Source: SZUA-430 sp044220975 | GTDB taxonomy: Bacteria > Pseudomonadota > Alphaproteobacteria > Micropepsales > Micropepsaceae | Length of the DNA stretch: 64,000 bases | Reading direction: 5' to 3' | NCBI GenBank assembly: GCA_044220975.1 | Contig: JBGAPZ010000008.1 | Location: 42,909 to 106,908 of the forward strand | Part shown: positions 1 to 8,683 of the stretch, piece by piece | Layout of the letters: each line of letters starts with the position of its first letter | Position numbering within the stretch: position 1 is the stretch's first letter | Made by a program: the position numbers and the translations under genes | The notes under the pieces: generated by a model | What the model was told of the DNA's origin: nothing | Database searches by the model: none | What the model saw: only the letters and a program-made list of their open reading frames with translations

Positions 1-470
1 TAGAGGCCGGACGACGAGGATGTCATCACGATGCGGCCATATTGCTGAGCCTTCATCGTCTCCCAGCACGCCTTCGTAACTTTGACCGAGCCCAACAAAT
101 GGACGTCGAGGACGAATTCGAAGTCCTTGATCTCCATCTTCGTGAAGCTCTTGTCGCGCAAGACACCAGCGTTGTTGATCAAAATGTCGATGCGGCCGAA
201 TGCGTCGAGCGTCTGCTTCACGAGGCCTGCGACCCCTGCGTCGTCGGTGACGGAGGCGCCGTTCGCGATGGCTTCGCCACCGAATGCTTTGATTTCCTCC
301 ACCACTTTCTTGGCCGCGTCCGACGAACCGCCCGAGCCGTCGACCGTCCCTCCCAGGTCGTTGATCACGACCTTGGCGCCACGACGGGCGAGATCAAGCG
401 CGTGTGCGCGGCCGAGGCCGCCGCCGGCACCGGTGACAATGGCGACTTTGCCGTCAAAGCGAATAGACAT
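1..470 (-). CDS. SDR family NAD(P)-dependent oxidoreductase, C-terminal part cut by the window edge
   Basis: The first 156 codons of a minus-strand short-chain dehydrogenase are visible; the rest lies before position 1. The ATG at 468-470 follows an AAGGAA ribosome site. The protein opens MSIRFDGKVAIVTGAGGGLG, a Rossmann TGxxxGxG cofactor loop. Later come an NDLGG stretch, NNAG, and a conserved helix that includes ACWETMKAQQYGR, leading to the strand that carries the active-site Ser. The NDLGG signature resembles SDRs of the multifunctional beta-oxidation type ((3R)-hydroxyacyl-CoA dehydrogenase-like), so an acyl-CoA substrate is likely but unproven. It is divergent from the nucleoside transporter. 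The catalytic Tyr/Lys are outside the window. Confidence 0.85.
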   Translation of the reverse strand, partial: MSIRFDGKVAIVTGAGGGLGRAHALDLARRGAKVVINDLGGTVDGSGGSSDAAKKVVEEIKAFGGEAIANGASVTDDAGVAGLVKQTLDAFGRIDILINNAGVLRDKSFTKMEIKDFEFVLDVHLLGSVKVTKACWETMKAQQYGRIVMTSSSSGL

Positions 471-571
471 GTGATGTGTTCCTTGAATGCTGCAGTTGCG
501 AAGTGCGCTTGTTCTGCCCGTGTTTTTGGGCGAAATCAACTGGTCGCCGCGTCCGACTCGCACGAGGTTCT

Positions 572-1819
572 ATGGACTTTCCGCCGCAATTGCAGAGCGC
601 CTTGGGGCTTGCCGTCTTTGTCGCGATTGCTTGGGTGTTGTCGGAGAACCGGCGCGCGTTTCCCTGGCGTACGGTGGTTGTGGGGCTCGGCCTGCAGATC
701 GTCCTCGCCACAATCTTCCTTGGCGTGCCTGTCATTCGGGAGGGGCTGCTCGCGCTGAACGTCGTCGTCGATGCGATTCAGGCGGCGACCGCGAAGGGCT
801 CGTCCTTCGTCTTCGGCTATACCGGCGGCGGCACTCCGCCGTTCGAGGTTAAGAATCCAAGCGCCACCGTGACGATCGCCTTCACGGTGCTGCCCATCGT
901 GCTTGTGATGTCCGCGCTTTCGGCCTTGCTCTGGCACTGGCGTGTTCTGCCGGTTGTCGTGAAAGGCTTTGCGATCGTGCTCGAAAAATCAATGAACATC
1001 GGCGGCGCACTCGGCCTTGGCTGCGCCTCGAACGTGTTCTTAGGACAGATCGAAGCGCCGATGCTGATTAAGCCCTATCTCGAAAAGATGACGCGCAGCG
1101 AACTCTTCACGCTCTTCGCCTGCGGCCTTGCTAATGTCGCCGGCACCGTGCTCGTGCTGTTCGCGACGGTGTTGCAAGCGGTGTTGCCCGGTGCCTTGGG
1201 CCACATCATCGTGGCGTCTCTGTTGTCGCTGCCAGCATCGATCCTGCTTTCGAAAATCATGATCCCGGGCGACGAAACGACGCCCGCCACCGTGGGCGAG
1301 GCGACGCTTTACCGTTCGACGATGGATGCGATAGCGACCGGCGCCGAGGACGGCATGAAGATGTATCTCAATATCATCGCCATGCTCGTGGTGATGATCT
1401 CGCTCGTCTCGCTTGCAAACATCATACTCGGCAACTTCGCGATCGGCGACGCGCCGCTGAGCTTCGAGCGCATCTTGGGCTGGCTCTTTGCGCCGATTGT
1501 CTGGCTGATCGGCGTGCCGTGGCAGGACGCGGCGACTGCCGGCAGCCTGATGGGAACCAAGACGATCCTCAACGAGTTCATCGCTTACCTCAATATGGCC
1601 GCATTGCCGGGCGATGCTCTCACCGAACGGTCCAAACTGCTGATGGTCTACGCCTTGTGCGGCTTCGCGAATCTGGGATCTGTTGGGATGATGATCGCCG
1701 GTGTCAGCGCGCTTGCGCCGTCGCGCCGGGACGAGATCGTGGAGTTGAGCTTGAAGTCCATCATCCCGGGCACGCTGTCGACGTGCATGACTGCCGCCGT
1801 CGTGGGGCTTTTGCCGTGA
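572..1819 (+). CDS. Concentrative nucleoside transporter (NupC/CNT family)
   Basis: A 415-residue polytopic inner-membrane protein, the usual length for bacterial CNT transporters, which import nucleosides with H+ or Na+. The N-terminal helices are followed by family signatures: FVFGYTGGGTPPFEV near residue 90 and MGTKTILNEFIAYLNM in the C-terminal half, the latter part of the substrate/cation site in CNT structures. The open frame extends upstream to 476, but the ATG at 572 has a GAGG site just before it and starts directly before the first hydrophobic helix, so it was chosen. The stop overlaps the GTG of the next gene (GTGA), so the two are probably translationally coupled. Confidence 0.9.
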   Translation: MDFPPQLQSALGLAVFVAIAWVLSENRRAFPWRTVVVGLGLQIVLATIFLGVPVIREGLLALNVVVDAIQAATAKGSSFVFGYTGGGTPPFEVKNPSATVTIAFTVLPIVLVMSALSALLWHWRVLPVVVKGFAIVLEKSMNIGGALGLGCASNVFLGQIEAPMLIKPYLEKMTRSELFTLFACGLANVAGTVLVLFATVLQAVLPGALGHIIVASLLSLPASILLSKIMIPGDETTPATVGEATLYRSTMDAIATGAEDGMKMYLNIIAMLVVMISLVSLANIILGNFAIGDAPLSFERILGWLFAPIVWLIGVPWQDAATAGSLMGTKTILNEFIAYLNMAALPGDALTERSKLLMVYALCGFANLGSVGMMIAGVSALAPSRRDEIVELSLKSIIPGTLSTCMTAAVVGLLP

Positions 1820-2196
1820 ACAAATCGATCGCGAAGTTGCAGTCTTGGATGCTTTGGGTGGCGGGGGTGCTGGCCGTCTTGGGTTCGGTCGGCATCGCCT
1901 CTCTGCCGCTTCGCGTGCTGTTCGTTTCCATCAACGTACTGATGCCGATCGTGGGCGTTCTTTGTTTGGCTTCGGCCTATGCGACGAGCGAGCGGGCGGT
2001 GCTCGATCAAGCTTCGCCGTCGATGACGCGACGCGTTCGCATCTACGCGCTGGTTACACTTGCGATCGCCAGTTTTGCGACGGTTCTGCCGCTCGTTTCT
2101 TTGCCCGTGGTCTTGCCACTGGTGCAGTTCGATATGCTAATGCTCCTCATCGGGTTTGGGTGCCTGTTCTTTGCCTATGTCGGCACGCGCGCCTGA
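1816..2196 (+). CDS. Small four-helix membrane protein of unknown function
   Basis: A 126-residue hydrophobic protein starting with GTG at 1816, overlapping the stop of the nucleoside transporter by 4 nt. Four hydrophobic segments can be read (about residues 10-27, 32-52, 70-92 and 95-120) separated by short charged loops. I do not recognise a family. The overlap suggests co-translation with the transporter and perhaps an accessory role, but this is only positional. No signal peptide cleavage site, metal motif or enzymatic motif was seen. Confidence 0.65.
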   Translation: MNKSIAKLQSWMLWVAGVLAVLGSVGIASLPLRVLFVSINVLMPIVGVLCLASAYATSERAVLDQASPSMTRRVRIYALVTLAIASFATVLPLVSLPVVLPLVQFDMLMLLIGFGCLFFAYVGTRA

Positions 2197-2258
2197 GCCA
2201 ATTCCCATTTTACCCCCGTAACACGGTGCACCCGCGCCGCGCCCTAAGGAGTGCCACG

Positions 2259-3668
2259 TTGCAACGACCGACGACCAGTATGCCTGCTGCAACGGACCGG
2301 CTCCCTTGGCTTACAATTATCGGCTTCGGCCAGCTCGCGATACCGCTCGCTTTCGCGGGCCTGCCGATCGCGGTGTTCGTGTCGAAATTCTATGCGGAGG
2401 ATTTGAAGATCGATGTCGCGACAGTGGGGCTCATTCTGCTCGTTGCGCGTCTTGCCGATTTCATCGTCGATCCGATCATCGGGTATGCGAGCGACCGGAC
2501 GACCTGGAGTTTGGGGCGTCGGCGCACCTGGGTGCTGATTGGAGCGCCCGTGTTCGCGTTCGGCATTTACATGCTGTTCATGCCGCCGCGGGACGCGACG
2601 GAGGTGTATCTCTTGATATGGATTGCCGTGTTCTACCTCGGTTGGACGATGATCACGATTCCGTATGGCGCGTGGGGTGCGGAGCTTTCGGGCGATTACA
2701 ACGAACGTTCGCGCATCACGGGCGTGCGCGAGATTTTCACCCTCGTCGGGCTCGCGCTCGCGGGCGCTATTCCGGTGATCGTGGGAACAGGCGCCGCCGC
2801 AGGTGTTGTTGGCGGCGGCGGGTACTGGCATGCGATGGAAGTTCTCGGTTGGACGATCGTAGCGCTGACGCCTATCGGGGTGGCAATCATGTTCTGGTCG
2901 ACGCCGGAACCGGCCTACGGCGATGCCAAGCATGTTTCGGTGTGGAAGGGCGTGCAAGCCGCGCTGACCAATCTGCCGTTCTTGCGCTTGTTTACAGCCA
3001 CGTTGTTCGTGCGAATTGCCTCGCGCGCTGCGGAGGTATTGTTCCTTTTCTATCTTGTGGATGCCGTGGGGCTGACGAAGGCGCAAGGCAATCACTTTCC
3101 GCTCGCGCTCATTGTTTCGGCCATCGTGTTTGCGCCGCTTTGGATTTGGCTGGGAGGCAAGATCACCAAGCACAAGGCCTTGTCGCTCGCGATGTTGATC
3201 GGCGTGGGGGTGTTCGCGCTGCTGCCGTTGGCGCAGGCGGGAGGATATTGGGCGAATATGGTGCTGTTCGCGGCTTTGGGTGCCGCGTTCTCAGCGCCGT
3301 ACACGTTGGGTCAATCGATCGCAGCCGACGTCGTCGATCTCGACTCGCTTAAAACGCATGAACCGCGCGCCGGTCTCCTGATTTCGTTCTTCGGACTTGC
3401 GATCAAAGGGGGGGACGCGCTCGGCGCAGGGTTCGCCCTCATGCTGGTCGGATACTTGGGCTTCGATTCTTCGGTCGCGGCGAAGACACCGGAGGCAATC
3501 AGCGCATTGACGCTTGTGTTCTCAGCACTGCCCATCGCGTTCTACGTGCCTGCGATCTTACTACTCTGGTCGTTCCCGATTACGCCGGAATTGCAGCGCC
3601 GCATTCGCCGTCTCGTGGAGCGGCGCGTGCTGCGCAAGCTCAGGCGCCAGGCAAAAGGAACGCCTTAG
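2259..3668 (+). CDS. MFS/GPH-family (MelB-like) sugar or drug:cation symporter
   Basis: A 469-residue, twelve-helix transporter of the glycoside-pentoside-hexuronide group. The LVARLADFIVDPIIGYASDR stretch (about residues 58-77) carries the Asp-rich cation-site signature, followed by LGRRRTWVLIG and later GWTMITIPYGAWGAELS. The TTG at 2259 has a strong AAGGAG (2246-2251) 7 nt upstream; the in-frame ATG at 2280 has no ribosome site, so TTG is preferred. Substrate cannot be read from sequence. The 3' end overlaps the convergent luciferase-like gene by 29 nt. Confidence 0.87.
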   Translation: MQRPTTSMPAATDRLPWLTIIGFGQLAIPLAFAGLPIAVFVSKFYAEDLKIDVATVGLILLVARLADFIVDPIIGYASDRTTWSLGRRRTWVLIGAPVFAFGIYMLFMPPRDATEVYLLIWIAVFYLGWTMITIPYGAWGAELSGDYNERSRITGVREIFTLVGLALAGAIPVIVGTGAAAGVVGGGGYWHAMEVLGWTIVALTPIGVAIMFWSTPEPAYGDAKHVSVWKGVQAALTNLPFLRLFTATLFVRIASRAAEVLFLFYLVDAVGLTKAQGNHFPLALIVSAIVFAPLWIWLGGKITKHKALSLAMLIGVGVFALLPLAQAGGYWANMVLFAALGAAFSAPYTLGQSIAADVVDLDSLKTHEPRAGLLISFFGLAIKGGDALGAGFALMLVGYLGFDSSVAAKTPEAISALTLVFSALPIAFYVPAILLLWSFPITPELQRRIRRLVERRVLRKLRRQAKGTP

Positions 3669-4665
3669 CTAACAATTCATACGATTTGAGGCGAGCGGCG
3701 AACTCGTAGGTGATCGTGAGCACGATCACCTCGTCAGCACCGAAGTCGGCGGCGAGTCGCTCGAGGCCCAGCCTCACGCGGTCGGGCGTGCCGGTGATAC
3801 CGCGTTGCGCGATGCCGCGGATCAACACTTGGTCTTCGTGCGTGTACGGATAAGCCATCGCTTCCTCCGGCGAGGGGAACGGCCCTGCCTGATTTCGCAA
3901 CAACTGCATCACCCAGAGGTTTCGCGTGGTGCACAGACGTTCGGCTTCTTCCTCCGTTTCGGCGGCGAGCGCGAAGGCGGCGACACTGACGCGGGGCTTG
4001 TCGCCTTCGCGGTGCGGTTTGAATTGCTTGCGGTAAAGCTCGGCCGCTTCTACGCCGCTGCCGTCGGGCGTGATGAAGTGCGCGAACGCTAGCGGGAGGC
4101 CCAGTTCGGCCGCGTACACGGCGCCGTTCAGACTGGAGGCCAGCATCCACATCTCGGGCATGCCTGGTCCGCGAGGCGACGCGTGGACGCTGCGGTAGGC
4201 GTGGCCCGCCGGCCATTCGGTGATGCCCGCGGATTCTTCGAGGTAGTGGCGGAGCAGAGCCGCCTGTTGCGGGAAGACGCCGATGTCCCAGGCTTGCGGG
4301 CCCGGCTGCAGTGCGACGCTCGTCCGCCCGTCGGAGCCCGGTGCGCGGCCGAAGGCGAGATCGATGCGGCCTGGGGTCAGTGTCTCCAGCATGCGAAAGT
4401 TTTCGGCCACCTTCAGCGGGCTGTAGTGCGGCAGCATGATGCCGCCGGAGCCGACGCGGATGGTGCTCGTCTCAGCCGCCACGCGTGCGATCAGGACCTC
4501 GGGCGTCGAGCCTGCGAACGAGCTGGTGTTGTGGTGCTCTGCCAGCCAGTAGCGTGCGTAGCCGAGACGCTCGCAGGCCTTGGCTAGCGCAATGGTTTCG
4601 CGGACGGCTTCGACAGCCGTGCCGCCTTTGCGGATCGGCGATTGATCGAGAACGCTGAGGATCAT
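3640..4665 (-). CDS. LLM-class (luciferase-like) flavin-dependent oxidoreductase
   Basis: A 341-residue TIM-barrel flavoenzyme. It opens MILSVLDQSPIRKGG, continues with LAEHHNTSSFAGSTPEVLI and GSGGIMLPHYSPLKVAENFR, and has LTPGRIDLAFGRAPGSDG; together these are typical of the MsnO8-like subgroup, single-component members often of unknown substrate. The ATG at 4665 follows AAGGTGG. It is separated by 31 nt from the stop of the membrane protein gene upstream and may be read with that gene and the CoA-transferase. Substrate is not predictable. Confidence 0.88.
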   Translation of the reverse strand: MILSVLDQSPIRKGGTAVEAVRETIALAKACERLGYARYWLAEHHNTSSFAGSTPEVLIARVAAETSTIRVGSGGIMLPHYSPLKVAENFRMLETLTPGRIDLAFGRAPGSDGRTSVALQPGPQAWDIGVFPQQAALLRHYLEESAGITEWPAGHAYRSVHASPRGPGMPEMWMLASSLNGAVYAAELGLPLAFAHFITPDGSGVEAAELYRKQFKPHREGDKPRVSVAAFALAAETEEEAERLCTTRNLWVMQLLRNQAGPFPSPEEAMAYPYTHEDQVLIRGIAQRGITGTPDRVRLGLERLAADFGADEVIVLTITYEFAARLKSYELLAKAFLLPGA

Positions 4666-4696
4666 GATGCCACCTTAGCGCAGGTGGCGGCGCGGA

Positions 4697-5104
4697 TCAC
4701 GCCTGAGTCGTGACGCTGCGGCCGGCGAGAAGGCTGGTGGCGAGGCCGATCAACGTGACGACGAACAGGACTGCGATGATGAGCGTCAGGACGGGCTCAT
4801 CCGCTGGGCCATTTGCGTTGGCGAGGCTGAACGGCACGCCGGTCTTGGCAATCTCGTCCAAGTGTCCGAACAGCGACATGTAAAACATGGCGGCGGTGAA
4901 GCCCCAGCCGGCCGTCAAAAGAGGCACGCCACGGTCGCTCGGCGTCCATAAGATCGCGATCGCCCCCGCCTGCAACAAGGCAACGGCGATGTAATCAACC
5001 ACCCAGAACGGCCACCATTGGATCTCGCCGCTGTTACGCAAGACCTCAGCCACCGCGAGAAAAGTTCCGAAGCCAAGCGCGAGCCAAGCCGAGAATTGTT
5101 TCAT
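4697..5104 (-). CDS. Hypothetical four-helix membrane protein
   Basis: A 135-residue protein with hydrophobic segments at about residues 5-22, 33-52, 62-80 and 106-127. The GHLDEIAKTGVPFS loop is the longest polar part. Its ATG overlaps the stop of the upstream CoA-transferase by 4 nt (TCAT at 5101-5104, read as ATGA), so the two genes form a coupled pair. No family is recognised. Confidence 0.65.
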   Translation of the reverse strand: MKQFSAWLALGFGTFLAVAEVLRNSGEIQWWPFWVVDYIAVALLQAGAIAILWTPSDRGVPLLTAGWGFTAAMFYMSLFGHLDEIAKTGVPFSLANANGPADEPVLTLIIAVLFVVTLIGLATSLLAGRSVTTQA

Positions 5105-6315
5105 GCCCCTTGCGGCTTCGTGCGAACCGCCCCCAGTGCGATCAAACGCTCGATCGCGCCTTCATCATATCCAGCTTCGCGCAACACTGCGCGGTTATCC
5201 TGACCGAAATCCGGCGGGGTGTGACGCGTGGACGATGGGGTGCGGGACATTTTCACCGGCGAGGCGATTCCACGGTAGCCGTTTCGCTCGACAAGCATGC
5301 CGTTCGCGGCAGTTTGCGGATCGTTCAGCACTTCGCCGATCGTGTTCAGCGTGCCGGCGGGGACGCCCGCGTTCAGAAGCTCGGCTGCAATCTTCGCGCC
5401 ATCGAGTTTGGCGAACGCCTTGGTCAGCAATGCGCTCAGCACGTCGCGGTTCGCGTTGCGGTCGGCGTTCGTTTTGAAACGCGGATCGAGGCCAAGTTCG
5501 GGAAGGCCGAGCAGCGGCATTGCCTTCTTGAACTGCGCGTCGTTGCTGGTACCCAGCAGGATCGGCCGCGTCGCCGTCGCGTACAGATCGTAAGCCGCAA
5601 TGTTCGGATGCGCGTTGCCGAGTAGCTTCGGCAGGCGACCATCCATCAGATAGTTGCCGGAGTGCGGGTGCAGGATCGACAAGCCTGCGTCGTATAGCGA
5701 GACCTCAACGAACTGTCCTTTGCCCGAGCGGTGGCGTTCGTTGAGCGCGAGCAAGATGCCGATCGTGAGGTTCATGCCGGTCGTCATATCGACGATCGGC
5801 ACGCCGACCTTTAGCGGTCCCGAGGCCGGCGAACCGTTGCAGTTCGGCAGGCTCACGATCGTCTGCACGACCGCGTCATAACCCGGCATACCGCCCATCG
5901 GGCCGGTCTCGCCGAAGCCGGTGACGCGCGCGTGGATCAGTCTTGGGAAGCGCGCGGAGAGCGCGTCGTAACCCATGCCCCAACGTTCCATCGTGCCGAG
6001 CTTGAAATTTTCGACCAGCACGTCGGTGTCTTCGAATAGCTTCCACACCATCTCGCGCGCTTCGGGTTTGGTGAGATCGAGCGCAATCCCGCGCTTGTTG
6101 CGGTTGATGTTCGTGTAATAGGCCGACGGCCCGCGCTGAGGTCCGTCGTCGCGAAACGGAGGGCCCCACTCGCGCGTCTCGTCGCCAAGCGGGGGCTCGA
6201 CCTTGACGATGTCGGCTCCGTGGTCGCCGAGAATTTGCGTGGCGTAAGGACCCGCGAGGACGCGGGAGAGATCGAGGATTTTGATTCCAGCGAGCGCGCC
6301 GGTATTGTGGGGCAT
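5101..6315 (-). CDS. Family III CoA-transferase (CaiB/BaiF type)
   Basis: A 404-residue CoA-transferase. The N-terminus has ALAGIKILDLSRVLAGP, then GADIVKVEPP and YTNINRNKRGIALDL, which are hallmark family III segments; the Asp of PGYDAVVQT aligns with the residue that forms the aspartyl-CoA thioester intermediate. The start at 6315 was chosen because GGAG lies 5 nt upstream; in-frame starts at 6327 and 6345 exist. The enzyme moves CoA between carboxylic acids. The acyl-CoA dehydrogenase and AtuA-like genes nearby suggest organic-acid catabolism. The specific acid is unknown. Confidence 0.88.
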   Translation of the reverse strand: MPHNTGALAGIKILDLSRVLAGPYATQILGDHGADIVKVEPPLGDETREWGPPFRDDGPQRGPSAYYTNINRNKRGIALDLTKPEAREMVWKLFEDTDVLVENFKLGTMERWGMGYDALSARFPRLIHARVTGFGETGPMGGMPGYDAVVQTIVSLPNCNGSPASGPLKVGVPIVDMTTGMNLTIGILLALNERHRSGKGQFVEVSLYDAGLSILHPHSGNYLMDGRLPKLLGNAHPNIAAYDLYATATRPILLGTSNDAQFKKAMPLLGLPELGLDPRFKTNADRNANRDVLSALLTKAFAKLDGAKIAAELLNAGVPAGTLNTIGEVLNDPQTAANGMLVERNGYRGIASPVKMSRTPSSTRHTPPDFGQDNRAVLREAGYDEGAIERLIALGAVRTKPQGA

Positions 6316-6355
6316 TGGTGGCTCCATTGCTCGCGGTTGATACACGAGGTCGCTT

Positions 6356-6652
6356 GTGTCCGGGAACTTGGATTTGTTGTCGCTTGCCCTTGCTGGTATG
6401 GTTGTCGTAGCCGTGGGTGGCGTGTGCTGGGGCGTTAGAACTTGGCGTCAACGCTTGTTTGTAGGCGCTTTCGGTCTCTTGGCGACGGCGATTATTGGAC
6501 TCAACGCGGCACGGGATATGGACCCCCGACTTTCAAAGTTGAACGAGTATGTTTGGATAGCCCTCTGCGTTCTGGCTATGGTCGGAATCTTGTTCGAGCT
6601 TTACGCTGCGCTGCGCGCGGTCTCGCGTCCGGGGAACAAACGCGAGTCGTAA
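6356..6652 (+). CDS. Small three-helix membrane protein, hypothetical
   Basis: A 98-residue open frame from a GTG at 6356, divergent from the CoA-transferase by 40 nt. It shows three hydrophobic segments (about residues 6-26, 33-50 and 64-87) and ends with a basic tail (PGNKRES). No family is recognised. The segment pattern and its fit between divergent and convergent neighbours argue that it is real; the non-ATG start and lack of a clear ribosome site keep confidence moderate. Confidence 0.5.
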   Translation: MSGNLDLLSLALAGMVVVAVGGVCWGVRTWRQRLFVGAFGLLATAIIGLNAARDMDPRLSKLNEYVWIALCVLAMVGILFELYAALRAVSRPGNKRES

Positions 6653-6658
6653 TAGCGT

Positions 6659-8506
6659 CTACTCCCACAACTTCATGCCGATCCAGCCGTAGGACCACAT
6701 GTACGCCGCGAAGGCGAGGACGCTGAGGCTTGAGAGCCAGGCGAGCGCGCGGACGAGTATGTTGGCGTCGGCTGCGCCCATCGCTGTGCGCAGGAGCGAC
6801 AGCGTCCCGAGGGTGGGTACTGCTAGCGACAGGCCGTAGATCGACCAGGCGAGCGGGTTTGGTTTGCCGACAAGCTCGAGGTCGTTGGCGCTGAGGGCTG
6901 CGAGCGTCGTTCCTGCGAGGCCGAGCACCGAGACAATCGCAAGCCACGGCAGCAAGCGGATCGTGACGCCGCCACGTTCGGCCAAGCGGCCCATGAAGGC
7001 GCTGGGGATCCAGAGAAGCATGTATAGCGCGCTGAAGGCTGCCGCGAGCGCGAATGCCGCGCCGCCGGCGAGCTTGGCGGCAATCTCCCACAACGGCAAT
7101 TTTCTATTCGCGCCGGTTGCCGTGTACATGAACACGCCTTCGGGCTTTCGTACGAAGACGATGTTGGGCGCGGCGCTATCCGTCTTTTGGAAGACGTTCT
7201 TGCCTACGTGAATGCGCTTGGTCTCGTTGAAGACCAGTTCGCCATTTTCGGCTTTCGCGGTTTGCCAATTGGCGAGGCTTTCGATGATCGCGAGTTGCTG
7301 CTGGCGCGGCGTAATCGACTGGTAGTAGCCGGCCCATTCCGCGAGATCCGCCGGCGCTATCGGTTGAGCCACCGGCTTCGATTCAGGCAGCGAGCGTTCG
7401 AGATACTCGCGAATCTGGTCGCCGGCTTTGAGGACCTCGATGGTTCCCAAGTTCGCCATGACGACGAACCCCGCGCCAAGGCCCGGCGCGTATTCGTACT
7501 TGGAAACAAATCCGTCGATGCCGCCGTCGTGGCCGAAGAAGATTCCCTTCTTGCCCGGGTACATCAAATTGCCGAGGCCGTAGCCGTATCTCAGGCCCGC
7601 GCGCACGCCGTCGGTTGTTTCCGGCCGTTCGATCCGTTCGACCGACTCGAGCTTCAGGTATGTGCGCGCGTCGAGCGTGCCGCGGCCCAGCATCAGCAAC
7701 GGCAGTTTGGCGAGGTCCTTTGGGGTGACGTTCAGCGAGCCCGACGGACGCGCTAGGATTTCGACGAACGGTTCCTCTTTGCCTTCAGTGTTTGCGTAGC
7801 TCTTCGACAGGCGGTCAGTGATTTGCGGTTCGCGCGTCCAGTAGGCGCTTTCCATACCCAACGGACCCGTCAGGCGCGCGGCCATGAATTCTGGGAACGA
7901 TTGGCCGCTGACCTTTTCGATGATGCGGCCCGCGATCACGGGCGCGGAGTTGCTGTAGGACATGCGCGAGCCGGGTTTCCAGCGGCTCTCGTACGGTCCG
8001 TAGGCTTCGACTGCCTTAGACAGCGGCACGTCTTTGCCCTGTAGAAAATAGTGGTGAAAACCGATGTCGTCGAACCCGGTCGTATGTTCGAGCAGGTGGA
8101 CGACGCGGATCGGGTCTGTCTTTTCCCACGGGTTGTCGTATTTCAGTTCCGGCATCAGGTCGGCGAGCTTGGCGTCGAGCGAGAGCTTACCCTCTTCGAC
8201 CAGCATCATGATGCCGATGGAGGTGAAGCTCTTGCTGATGGAACCCGCGCGGAACACGGTTTCCGGCGTGACCGGCTTCTTCGTCTTCAGGTCGGCATAG
8301 CCGTAGCCTTTCGTGAAGACGATTTGGTTGCCCTCGATGATGACCACGCTGGCGCCGGGGATCTTTCCTTTCGCGAACGCTTCGGTGAGGTGCTTGTCCA
8401 GTTCTTCGAGCGTCGTGGCTGGCTTCGGTGCCGGTTCTTCGGCGGCAGCGAGCGGCGCGAACACAATGACAGCGGCCGCGAGCGCGGCGATTAAGATGCG
8501 ATCCAC
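6659..8506 (-). CDS. Membrane-anchored serine hydrolase, beta-lactamase class C fold
   Basis: A 615-residue protein with an N-terminal signal peptide (MDRILIAALAAAVIVFAPLA, cleavage near AAA-EE). The periplasmic domain has the S89-x-x-K92 nucleophile motif (AGSISKSFTS), Y184-S-N186, and an H-x-G triad element in FFGHDGG. It is followed by a linker and about four C-terminal helices (from about residue 480). Class C-fold enzymes include penicillin-binding-like peptidases and esterases; the long body and membrane tail favour a D-peptidase or esterase role over antibiotic resistance. It starts with GTG behind AGGGGA. Substrate unknown. Confidence 0.85.
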   Translation of the reverse strand: MDRILIAALAAAVIVFAPLAAAEEPAPKPATTLEELDKHLTEAFAKGKIPGASVVIIEGNQIVFTKGYGYADLKTKKPVTPETVFRAGSISKSFTSIGIMMLVEEGKLSLDAKLADLMPELKYDNPWEKTDPIRVVHLLEHTTGFDDIGFHHYFLQGKDVPLSKAVEAYGPYESRWKPGSRMSYSNSAPVIAGRIIEKVSGQSFPEFMAARLTGPLGMESAYWTREPQITDRLSKSYANTEGKEEPFVEILARPSGSLNVTPKDLAKLPLLMLGRGTLDARTYLKLESVERIERPETTDGVRAGLRYGYGLGNLMYPGKKGIFFGHDGGIDGFVSKYEYAPGLGAGFVVMANLGTIEVLKAGDQIREYLERSLPESKPVAQPIAPADLAEWAGYYQSITPRQQQLAIIESLANWQTAKAENGELVFNETKRIHVGKNVFQKTDSAAPNIVFVRKPEGVFMYTATGANRKLPLWEIAAKLAGGAAFALAAAFSALYMLLWIPSAFMGRLAERGGVTIRLLPWLAIVSVLGLAGTTLAALSANDLELVGKPNPLAWSIYGLSLAVPTLGTLSLLRTAMGAADANILVRALAWLSSLSVLAFAAYMWSYGWIGMKLWE

Positions 8507-8683
8507 AAAAATCCCCTAAGTCACGAGCGGCCAATGTAGCTGGTGGACTTACGATCACAAGGTGCAGGCGGCGCTCGCCTGACTGGGGAACGGTTGACGT
8601 TGCGTTCGCCCCTGGGCTGCGAAAGAAGTGGAGCGCAGGCCACGAGCCGGGCTACGATGGTGAAAATCATACGGGACTTTCAC

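Noticed and set aside
6659..8506. True class C beta-lactamase conferring antibiotic resistance
   Set aside because: The SxxK and YxN motifs are shared by many peptidases and esterases, and the C-terminal membrane helices are not found in resistance enzymes.
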